Of a stretch of DNA of 5,477 nt, positions 1 to 5,275 are shown in pieces (the first letter of the stretch is position 1; every line of letters begins with the position of its first letter). The stretch is taken from positions 1 to 5,477 of the forward strand of contig JAFSTS010000286.1 of assembly GCA_017445685.1 (NCBI GenBank), written 5' to 3'. The position numbers were made by a program, and so were the translations under genes. This DNA comes from Clostridia bacterium (GTDB lineage Bacteria; Bacillota_A; Clostridia; Oscillospirales; Acutalibacteraceae). Under the pieces are notes generated by a model. The model was not told the origin of the DNA and did no database searches. It saw only the letters and a list, made by a program, of their open reading frames with translations.

Positions 1-305
1 CTCAGGGCGACGCAAATAATGCTTCCGATGAGCCGATCGAATATAAACAAATCAAAGGAAAAGTGATCCTTTCCGTTCCCGGCGTCGGAAAAGTTGTTGA
101 TATTATCAAATCTCCGATCGTCGTAATCGCGTTTGTAGTTGTGATCTTCCTTCTTGTTGAGCGTTCATACAAGAAAGAGGAAAAAACCGAAAAAACTGAA
201 GTCGAACTTTTGCAGGAGGAAATAAATCTTCTCAAAATGCAAAAGGAAATTGAAGAACTTAAAAAAGAAAAAGCTGAAAAAGAAGAGAATAATTCCGAAG
301 AATAA
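1..305 (+). CDS. sipW: SipW-type signal peptidase I, C-terminal part (5' end outside window)
   Basis: The reading frame is open from the left edge (first complete codon at base 3) to TAA at 303-305; the N-terminus and the catalytic Ser and His boxes lie outside. The visible 100 residues begin with GDANNASDEPI, which matches the conserved GD.N box near the end of S26B (SipW/archaeal-type) signal peptidases. The segment IKGKVILSVPGVGKVVD follows, as in that family (I.GKV...P..G). Next come a membrane segment (SPIVVIAFVVVIFLLVE, about residues 38-54 of the visible part) and a highly charged Lys/Glu tail of about 46 residues with heptad-like leucine and isoleucine spacing, probably a coiled coil. 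The enzyme should sit in the membrane and remove the signal peptides of exported proteins. The two exported proteins directly downstream are its likely substrates. A GTG at 63 is not the start, because conserved family sequence lies before it. The family call is fairly sure; the tail's role is unknown. Confidence 0.82.
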   Translation, partial: QGDANNASDEPIEYKQIKGKVILSVPGVGKVVDIIKSPIVVIAFVVVIFLLVERSYKKEEKTEKTEVELLQEEINLLKMQKEIEELKKEKAEKEENNSEE

Positions 306-313
306 TTATGAAA

Positions 314-320
314 GGGGGAG
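314..320 (+). promoter_or_regulatory. Ribosome binding site that sets the start of the first exported protein
   Basis: The run GGGGGAG lies five bases before ATG 326. An in-frame ATG at 308 is only 2 bases beyond the stop of the preceding gene, and this purine run falls inside the reading frame it would open. The strong Shine-Dalgarno match and a usual spacing favour 326. The 308 start would add only six residues (MKGGEG) before Met, which is an odd N-terminus for an exported protein. Confidence 0.7.
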
Positions 321-325
321 AGGGC

Positions 326-865
326 ATGCTTAAAAGATTTGCTAAAGACAGTTTTACATTAAGAGCTGTTATGATTCTTTTGGTTTTGCTTTTGATTTCC
401 CTTTATATTTCCTCCGGCTATCTTGCAAAGTATGCGTCTGATAACAGTAGAAATGAAGGCGCCGGTGTAGCAAACTTCTCGTTTGATATAAATAATAGTT
501 CAACAATAAATCTTGACCTCAGTTCTATTACAGGACCGGGCGCATCGCAGACATATACTTTTACAGTAAACAGTCCTGCAACTAACGAAGTTGCGCGCCA
601 TTATGAAGTTATCGTCAAGACCACGAACAATCTTCCTCTGACCCTGACTCTCGCTGATCAAACTGAAACGCTTGATTCTACTACCGATCCCGTTGCAACC
701 GGTGTTTCGTATGAACTTTCCACAGACGGTAATGTTTCCTCCGGTACTGCGTTTTCGAAGACATATACTCTGACAGTTGCCTGGCCTGCCGCGCAAAATT
801 CGACCGACTATTCCAAGGTCGTCGGCACTATTTCCATCGAAGTCTCAGGCACACAGGTCGACTAA
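326..865 (+). CDS. Small SipW-dependent exported surface protein (TasA/camelysin-like)
   Basis: The protein has 179 residues if started at ATG 326. It has a positive N-terminus (MLKRFAKDSFTLR), a hydrophobic stretch at about 14-30, then SGYLAKY at 30-36 and, after a polar spacer, GVANFSFD at 47-54. This pattern is typical of exported proteins encoded next to SipW signal peptidases in Clostridia, where cleavage falls near the first half of the motif. The mature part is rich in Ser, Thr, Asn and Val, has no cysteine, and alternates in a way that suggests a single beta-sandwich domain. The segments YEVIVKTTNNLPLTLTL, YTLTVAWP and the ending VSGTQVD look like family landmarks. There is no LPXTG/NPXTN signal, C-terminal membrane helix or basic tail, so it does not look like a sortase substrate. 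It lies 20 bases after the signal peptidase gene and is probably co-transcribed. Role inferred: surface fibre or matrix component. Its exact function is unknown. Confidence 0.78.
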   Translation: MLKRFAKDSFTLRAVMILLVLLLISLYISSGYLAKYASDNSRNEGAGVANFSFDINNSSTINLDLSSITGPGASQTYTFTVNSPATNEVARHYEVIVKTTNNLPLTLTLADQTETLDSTTDPVATGVSYELSTDGNVSSGTAFSKTYTLTVAWPAAQNSTDYSKVVGTISIEVSGTQVD

Positions 866-868
866 AAA

Positions 869-990
869 CCTGTAGGGGCGGATATCATCCGCCCGATAAA
901 GTCAGAACAAACCAACGGCTTTAATCAAACCCGTAGGGGCGGATACCATCCGCCCGATTAAGTCAGAACAGACCAACGGTTTCAAACAAA
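869..990 (+). repeat. Two tandem 61-base direct repeats with a palindromic GC-rich core
   Basis: Copies lie at 869-929 and 930-990 and match at 54 of 61 positions by hand alignment. Each has an 8-bp perfect hairpin with a three-base loop: GGGCGGAT/ATCCGCCC at 876-894 and again at 937-955. The only difference between copies inside the hairpin is in the loop (T885 versus C946), so both stems are intact. No run of T follows, so they are not ordinary intrinsic terminators. They are REP-like elements lying in the gap between the two exported-protein genes. Confidence 0.88.
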
Positions 991-996
991 CCCTAA

Positions 997-1076
997 CGGG
1001 CGGATGATATCCGCCCCTACAATAGTAAACACTAATTAGCGGGTAATATCCACCCCTACGACAGTAAATATCAATT
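997..1076 (-). repeat. Inverted copies of the same palindromic repeat, one intact and one decayed
   Basis: Bases 997-1020 are the exact reverse complement of 872-895 over 24 positions, with the hairpin at 998-1016. A second, decayed copy at 1038-1059 matches 999-1020 at 18 of 22 positions. Its hairpin is largely lost (only GGGT/ACCC remains). The flanks AGTAAACACTAATT and AGTAAATATCAATT show that copies three and four form their own tandem with a period of about 39 bases. Together with the direct pair, the whole 869-1076 block is bounded by GTAGGGGCGG on the left and a CCCCTAC end on the right, like terminal inverted repeats. Confidence 0.85.
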
Positions 1077-1113
1077 GTAAAATTATTTGTAACAATAAAA
1101 AGGAGGTGTCGGA

Positions 1114-1872
1114 ATGACAAAATCCCGCAAAATCTTAATAGCACTGATTTCTGTTTTGTTAGTCGCAGCGCTTGCTGCTTCCGGCACTGTGCTCGGCAAA
1201 TATTTCATAAAAGAATCCGGCGAAGAATCCGTTGCAGCTTCCAATTTCTATTTTGACAGCGATTATTTGAAGCCTGCTGTGTCCGCCGCCACATATACTG
1301 TTGCCGGCACATCAGTTGTTGTTTCGCTTAAAAATTTCATTGATTCCGCCAAAGTTACTACTCCAAACATCACTTATTCTGTTTCTGTAACAAACGGAAC
1401 TTCATCTCCTGCGTCGGGCACGATAACAGGCGGCAGTGAAAACTTTTCAAGTGTGACTATCACTCCGACTAATGCGGCTCAACCTGTGACAGTTACTGCG
1501 ACATCTACTGCACCTTTTGAAAAAGTGTTGACTGCGACATTTAATTTTACCGCTGATATGGCGCGTACTTCTGCAACATATCTGATTGAAGACAGCGCAA
1601 ACAGCGACTATGCAACGCTCAAAATTCTTGCCGGCAACACGATTATTTCGGCTGGCACGCTGACTCTTAACTGGAACACATCCGATGTTTATCTTGATCC
1701 GACCAATCCTTATCTTGCCGGAAATGCAGGACTTTCTACAGGTACTCTTACGATCGGTCAGGCAATTGCTCCTCATTCAACGGCAGTGATTTATGTTTTC
1801 AAAGATGATGTAACGGATAATTTTTCTCATGCTGAATCCGCTATTTCTTCCAATTCAATTACGATTTCATAA
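1114..1872 (+). CDS. Second SipW-associated exported surface protein, two beta domains
   Basis: This 252-residue protein starts at ATG 1114, five bases after a near-perfect AAGGAGGTG site (1100-1108). The N-terminus is MTKSRK, then a hydrophobic stretch at 7-22, then ASGTVLGKY (22-30) and AASNFYFD (41-48). This is the same export pattern as the preceding protein, although the mature parts differ. Residues about 50-150 look like one Ser/Thr-rich beta domain (ITYSVSVTNG, VTVTATSTAPFEKVLTATF). Residues about 155-252 look like a second (YLIEDSANSDYATLKILAG, TLTLNWNTSDVYLDPTNPY, STAVIYVFKDD). There is no cysteine, and no C-terminal sorting signal or membrane anchor: it ends SSNSITIS. Likely exported, processed by the SipW enzyme, and part of a surface or extracellular structure. 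The homology class is inferred from the N-terminal motif and layout; the exact role is unknown. Confidence 0.77.
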   Translation: MTKSRKILIALISVLLVAALAASGTVLGKYFIKESGEESVAASNFYFDSDYLKPAVSAATYTVAGTSVVVSLKNFIDSAKVTTPNITYSVSVTNGTSSPASGTITGGSENFSSVTITPTNAAQPVTVTATSTAPFEKVLTATFNFTADMARTSATYLIEDSANSDYATLKILAGNTIISAGTLTLNWNTSDVYLDPTNPYLAGNAGLSTGTLTIGQAIAPHSTAVIYVFKDDVTDNFSHAESAISSNSITIS

Positions 1873-1903
1873 TTTCCCACAAAGTATAAAGGCAGTGATA
1901 TGA

Positions 1904-2644
1904 ATGAAAAAATCAAGAAAGATTTTTTTCCTTCTGTCACTGCTTTTCTTTGTCTTCATTTTTGCTTTTTCCTGTTTTAAGCTCGTTACATATTACTCAC
2001 GCAGGGCGGAAGAAACGAGATATGTTCGAAATCTTGTTGAACAATTTGAAGTCGTTTTGCCGCCTGACAAACAGGATATATGCCCGATAAAAATTGACTT
2101 TGAAAATCTTTCAAAAAAGAATCCCGATATCGTCGCATGGATCTATTCAGACACGCTTGAAATCAACTACCCGGTCGTTCAGGGCAAGGATAACAGCGAA
2201 TATCTGCACAGAGGATTTGACCGAAATTATCTTTATTCGGGAACACTTTTCATTGATTCCTTTAATGCCCGTGATTTTTCCGATTTAAATACCGTTATTT
2301 ACGGACATAATATGCAAAACGGGACAATGTTCCATAAAATAGGAAAATACCGAAAACAAGCCTTTTATGACGAAAATAAGACAATTTGGCTTCTGACTCC
2401 CGATCAGAATTACAAGCTTTTGCCGTTCAGCAGCAAAATCGTTGAGCCTAAAGACGAAAGTTACCTGATGTTTGAAGATAAGGATTATTTTTACGATTAT
2501 GTTTATGAGTCCTATGCAGACTCACTTTTTAAATCTGATGTTGATGTCACCTCAATTGAACGAATCGTAACTCTTTCAACCTGCACTTATGAGTTCAAAA
2601 ATGCTCGCTTTGTGCTTTTGTGCAAGCTTCAGGAATGTTACTGA
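1904..2644 (+). CDS. srtB: Class B sortase
   Basis: A 246-residue membrane-anchored cysteine transpeptidase with an N-terminal positive patch and a transmembrane helix at about 7-28. Class B landmarks appear in order: NPDIVAWI (73-80), INYPVVQGKDNSEYLHRGF (87-105), GTLFID (113-118), VIYGHNM with catalytic His135, TLSTC with catalytic Cys227, and NARFVLL with catalytic Arg235. All three catalytic residues are present, and the length is normal for the class. Start ATG 1904 follows AAAGG at 1888-1892. An out-of-frame ATG at 1900 opens only a short frame. Class B enzymes cleave an NPXTN-like or LPXTG-like signal and join the protein to the cell wall. The gene lies 31 bases after the second exported protein and probably shares its transcript. 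Neither exported protein in the window has a sorting signal, so the substrate must be encoded elsewhere or attachment is unconventional. Confidence 0.93.
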   Translation: MKKSRKIFFLLSLLFFVFIFAFSCFKLVTYYSRRAEETRYVRNLVEQFEVVLPPDKQDICPIKIDFENLSKKNPDIVAWIYSDTLEINYPVVQGKDNSEYLHRGFDRNYLYSGTLFIDSFNARDFSDLNTVIYGHNMQNGTMFHKIGKYRKQAFYDENKTIWLLTPDQNYKLLPFSSKIVEPKDESYLMFEDKDYFYDYVYESYADSLFKSDVDVTSIERIVTLSTCTYEFKNARFVLLCKLQECY

Positions 2645-2657
2645 TCAGTAATTTTTT
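2638..2657 (+). terminator. Possible weak terminator after the sortase gene
   Basis: TTACTGATCAGTAA (2638-2651) is a perfect 14-base palindrome overlapping the sortase stop codon, and six T residues (2652-2657) follow directly. The stem would be only five mostly A-T pairs with a GATC loop, so it would be weak. The position at the end of the operon fits a terminator. Confidence 0.35.
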
Positions 2658-2658
2658 G

Positions 2659-2687
2659 TTGACATTGTGCCGTCAATCGTATATAAT
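2659..2687 (+). promoter_or_regulatory. Consensus sigma-A promoter of the tRNA-Leu gene
   Basis: The -35 box TTGACA (2659-2664) and -10 box TATAAT (2682-2687) are both exact consensus and separated by exactly 17 bases. The expected start of transcription is near 2693-2695, about 22 bases before the tRNA. A perfect promoter is typical of stable RNA genes. Confidence 0.92.
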
Positions 2688-2716
2688 GTAGTAGTTGTTA
2701 GAAGCCTTTGTTTTAT

Positions 2717-2803
2717 GCCGGTGTGGCGGAATAGGCAGACGCAAGGGACTTAAAATCCCTCGCTGGCAACAGCGTACCGGTTCAAGTCCGGTCACAGGCA
2801 CCA
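2717..2803 (+). tRNA. tRNA-Leu (anticodon UAA)
   Basis: The 87-base gene includes an encoded CCA (2801-2803). The acceptor arms are 2717-2723 and 2793-2799, with discriminator A2800. The anticodon stem AGGGA/TCCCT (2744-2748, 2756-2760) encloses loop CTTAAAA, giving anticodon TAA at 2751-2753. The long variable arm CGCTG-GCAA-CAGCG identifies a type II tRNA, and the T arm ACCGG TTCAAGT CCGGT follows. It reads UUA, and UUG by wobble. The acceptor stem has one odd position: G2720 faces A2796, where C would be expected. The gene stands alone with its own promoter and terminator. Confidence 0.97.
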
Positions 2804-2811
2804 ATCGAAAA

Positions 2812-2847
2812 CCTCGACACGCATGATGCGCAGTCGAGGCTTTTTTT
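2812..2847 (+). terminator. Intrinsic terminator of tRNA-Leu, possibly bidirectional
   Basis: The outer stem CCTCGAC (2812-2818) pairs with GTCGAGG (2833-2839). Inside it, CGCAT and ATGCG extend the hairpin, and seven T residues follow (2841-2847). On the other strand the same hairpin is followed by only four T residues, so it could also end the convergent epimerase transcript, less efficiently. Confidence 0.88.
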
Positions 2848-2874
2848 ACCTGTTTATATGTACATTTATTTATA

Positions 2875-3939
2875 TCAGCAGTAATATTCTTTATACCATT
2901 TAGCAAAGTTATGAAGTCCTTCGCGGATCGAAATTTTCGGCGTAAATCCGAAATCGTCCTCAAGCTGCTTACTGTCAGCATAAGTTATCGGTACGTCGCC
3001 TGCCTGCATTGGAACAAGTTCTCTATGCCCCTCAAAATCATAGTCTTTCGGCAAAACACCGCTTGAAACCAGTTCCTCCTGCAATACGCTTATAAAATCA
3101 AAAAGATTTTCAGGTGTTCCGCCGCCGATGTTATATATTGCATAAGGCGGAATCGGAAGACCGTCGCTGCCTTTTTCTTTGCCCGGTGCGCCCTGCATGA
3201 TTCTGTAAATACCTTCAACAATATCGTCTACATAGGTAAAGTCCCGTTTCATGTTTCCGAAGTTAAAAATTTTGATCGTTTCATCGTTTGAAAGTTTTTT
3301 AGTCGCAGAGAAATAAAACATATCAGGTCTGCCGGCAGGACCGTAAACAGTGAAGAATCTCAGCCCTGTCACGGGGATATCATAAAGCTTTGCGTAACAA
3401 TGGGCAAAAAGCTCATTGGATTTTTTTGTTGCAGCGTAGAGGCTGACGGGATTGTCGACTTTGTCATCGGTTGAAAACGGAACTTTTTTGTTGCCGCCGT
3501 AAACGCTTGAACTGCTTGCAAAAACAAGATGCTCAACGGGATAATATCTGCACGCTTCAAGAATATTGTAAAAACCATTGACATTCGATTCAATATAAAC
3601 ATCGGGATGATCAATGCTGTATCGGACACCTGCCTGAGCCGCAAGATTTACAACAACAGACGGCTTGTATTCTTCAAAAATCGAATCAACAAGTTTTTTG
3701 TCAGCAATCGAGCCCCTGATAAATATGTGTTCGGCAGGGGATCTTTCGGCTGCTTTTTCAATAAGAGCAAGACGATATTCCTTCAAGCTGACATCGTAGT
3801 AATCGTTCATGTTGTCAAGAGAAATGATCCTGCCTGCGTTCATTTCTTTCAGAAGTCTCAAAACAAGATTGGCGCCGATGAATCCGGGCGAGCCGGTGAC
3901 AAGAATGGTTTTGTTATTTAATTCGATTGATTTTTTCAT
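2875..3939 (-). CDS. UDP-glucuronate 4-epimerase (extended SDR family)
   Basis: This 354-residue protein belongs to the NAD-dependent extended short-chain dehydrogenase family, and its features fit the enzyme that interconverts UDP-glucuronate and UDP-galacturonate. The nucleotide-binding loop is TGSPGFIG (15-22). The block LDNMNDYYDVSLKEYRL (41-57) and LAAQAGVRYSIDHPDVYIES (99-118) are characteristic of UDP-glucuronate epimerases. The active site has SSSSVYG (142-148) and the YAATK pair Tyr168/Lys172. RFFTVYGPAGRPDM (194-207) and RDFTYVDDIVEGI (232-244) follow. Length is normal. The start at 3939 has an AGAGG site seven bases before it. The gene begins 17 bases after the dehydrogenase stop and is surely in the same operon, since its substrate is that enzyme's product. 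UDP-galacturonate would feed capsule or other acidic surface glycans. A related 4-epimerase acting on UDP-glucose is less likely given the motifs. Confidence 0.9.
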   Translation of the reverse strand: MKKSIELNNKTILVTGSPGFIGANLVLRLLKEMNAGRIISLDNMNDYYDVSLKEYRLALIEKAAERSPAEHIFIRGSIADKKLVDSIFEEYKPSVVVNLAAQAGVRYSIDHPDVYIESNVNGFYNILEACRYYPVEHLVFASSSSVYGGNKKVPFSTDDKVDNPVSLYAATKKSNELFAHCYAKLYDIPVTGLRFFTVYGPAGRPDMFYFSATKKLSNDETIKIFNFGNMKRDFTYVDDIVEGIYRIMQGAPGKEKGSDGLPIPPYAIYNIGGGTPENLFDFISVLQEELVSSGVLPKDYDFEGHRELVPMQAGDVPITYADSKQLEDDFGFTPKISIREGLHNFAKWYKEYYC

Positions 3940-3956
3940 TTTGCCGCCTCTTTTGA

Positions 3957-5180
3957 TCAGTCTCTTCTGAAAAGATCTCTTGTGAAAACTTTTTCCTCAA
4001 CATCACCGAGAACATCCTTGTCAAAACGGTTGGCAATAATTAGATCGCATTCCGATTTGAACTTCTCAAGATCGTTGTGAACAGGATTGTGAAAAAATTC
4101 GCTGTTGTCTTCAAGAGTAGGCTCGTAGATCACCACTTCAATTCCTTCAGCTTTTATATGCTTAATAACATCCTGTATGGCAGAGGCGCGGAAATTGTCA
4201 CTGTTGCTCTTCATTGTAAGGCGGTAAATACCGACTTTTTTCGGCTGTTGTTCAATAATGCAGTTTGCGATATATTCTTTTCTGACGGCATTACTGTCAA
4301 CGACAGCCTTAATAAGTGTCTGCGGAACATCTTTATAGTTTGCGAGAAGTTGCTTTGTGTCCTTGGGAAGACAGTATCCGCCATAGCCGAATGAGGGATT
4401 GTTGTAAAAGTTTCCGATCCTCGGATCCATGCAAACGCCTTCAATGATCTTCTGCGTGTCAAGACCTTTGCTGGTGGCATAGGTATCGAGCTCGTTGAAA
4501 TAAGAAACTCTGACAGCAAGATATGTGTTTGCAAAAAGTTTAATGGATTCAGCTTCTTTGGGACGGGTTATGAGAACGGGTATATCGGTCTTTTCTTTGC
4601 CTTCTCTTTCTTCCTCGGTCCAAGCGCCTTCAAGGAGAAGATTTATGAAATTCTTCGCATATTCCTCCTGATCGTCGTATGCGCCGACGACGATCCTGCT
4701 GGGATGAAGATTATCGTAAAGAGCTTTTGATTCTCTCAAAAATTCGGGGCTGAAGAAAATACTGTCGGCGTTGTATTTGTTCCTTACAAAATCTGTATAT
4801 CCTACAGGTATAGTCGATTTGATGGCGATCGGAACATTCGGGTTGACTTCCAAAGTCTTTTCAATTGCATCTTCAACTGACGATGTATCAAAAAAGTGGT
4901 TTACTTCGTCGTAATTTGTCGGAGTGGCAATAATAACAAGCTCAGCGTTCTTGTATGCAGCGGACTTGTCCGTCGTGACAAAAAGATCAAGTTTTCTATT
5001 TCCGGCTCTTGCTTCTTCAAAGAAGCGTTCGATTTCGTCGTCTTTTAAAGTGGGGATCTTGTTGTTAAGCATTTCAGCTTTTTTTGGAGTTGTAGTTATT
5101 GCGGTGACCTCATGCTTCTGAGCTAAAAGTACGGCAAGGGAAAGCCCTACATAACCAACGCCTGCAACAGTAATTTTCAT
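3957..5180 (-). CDS. ugd: UDP-glucose 6-dehydrogenase
   Basis: This 407-residue cytoplasmic enzyme oxidises UDP-glucose to UDP-glucuronate in two NAD-dependent steps. The Rossmann motif GVGYVG is at 7-12. IIATPTNYD (83-91), [10 protein letters not shown] (120-129), [19 protein letters not shown] (144-162), [19 protein letters not shown] (214-232) and [15 protein letters not shown] (266-280) follow, with catalytic Cys270. It resembles E. coli Ugd over its whole length, including the VFTRDLF end. Two differences stand out. The end of beta strand 2 reads [10 protein letters not shown], so Thr29 replaces the Asp (D29 in E. coli) that binds the NAD adenosine ribose. A charged insertion lies at about 187-199 ([13 protein letters not shown]). 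The start ATG has an AAAGGA site 8 bases before it. It is the first gene of the operon with the epimerase. Confidence 0.95.
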   Translation of the reverse strand: MKITVAGVGYVGLSLAVLLAQKHEVTAITTTPKKAEMLNNKIPTLKDDEIERFFEEARAGNRKLDLFVTTDKSAAYKNAELVIIATPTNYDEVNHFFDTSSVEDAIEKTLEVNPNVPIAIKSTIPVGYTDFVRNKYNADSIFFSPEFLRESKALYDNLHPSRIVVGAYDDQEEYAKNFINLLLEGAWTEEEREGKEKTDIPVLITRPKEAESIKLFANTYLAVRVSYFNELDTYATSKGLDTQKIIEGVCMDPRIGNFYNNPSFGYGGYCLPKDTKQLLANYKDVPQTLIKAVVDSNAVRKEYIANCIIEQQPKKVGIYRLTMKSNSDNFRASAIQDVIKHIKAEGIEVVIYEPTLEDNSEFFHNPVHNDLEKFKSECDLIIANRFDKDVLGDVEEKVFTRDLFRRD

Positions 5181-5229
5181 AAAAATGATCCTTTCTAAAT
5201 TCCTATTTCCTAATTTTCCTTATTTTAGA

Positions 5230-5258
5230 ATTATATCATTTGCAAATATAAATGTCAA
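5230..5258 (-). promoter_or_regulatory. Consensus sigma-A promoter of the ugd-epimerase operon
   Basis: On the - strand, TTGACA (5253-5258) and TATAAT (5230-5235) are exact consensus boxes with a 17-base spacer. The start of transcription should be near 5222-5224, giving a leader of about 43 bases before the dehydrogenase ATG at 5180. No operator-like repeat or riboswitch is visible in that short leader, so expression may be high and constitutive. Confidence 0.9.
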
Positions 5259-5275
5259 ATATTTAACAATATCTA

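Larger units (their letters stand above)
866..1113. other. 248-base intergenic gap occupied by repeats, no gene seen
   Basis: Apart from the palindromic repeats, this gap holds an AT-rich stretch (about 1061-1100) and the ribosome binding site of the next gene. No coding frame with family character and no convincing sigma-A promoter was found. Transcription into the next gene may therefore read through the hairpins from the upstream operon, or start from a promoter that cannot be recognised here. Confidence 0.7.

Noticed and set aside
308..325. Upstream ATG 308 as the start of the first exported protein
   Set aside because: It has no good ribosome binding site, while a strong one lies just before ATG 326 in the same frame.
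500..796. 98-residue open frame on the - strand opposite the first exported protein
   Set aside because: It lies wholly inside a well-supported gene, has many Arg and Cys residues typical of an antisense shadow, and shows no recognisable domain.
869..990. Possible CRISPR array
   Set aside because: There are only two direct copies, abutting with no unique spacer, and the repeat is 61 bases long. No cas gene is near.
876..1016. Repeat hairpins as intrinsic terminators
   Set aside because: The stems are strong, but no run of T follows any of them on either strand.
1061..1100. Possible promoter for the second exported protein in the AT-rich stretch
   Set aside because: TTGTAA-like and AATA-like pieces exist, but no pair of boxes has proper spacing. 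AT-rich sequence gives such matches by chance.
902..1144. 80-residue open frame on the - strand across the repeats
   Set aside because: It is built from the palindromic repeat copies and extends into the start of the second exported-protein gene. Its repeated YY..RGGY segments are translations of the repeat, so it is not a gene.
1370..1430. LPXTG-like string SSPASG inside the second exported protein (also NSPATN in the first)
   Set aside because: Both are internal, with no following membrane helix or basic tail, so they are not sorting signals.
3529..3921. 130-residue open frame on the + strand opposite the epimerase
   Set aside because: It is the complement of strongly conserved epimerase codons and has no family character of its own.
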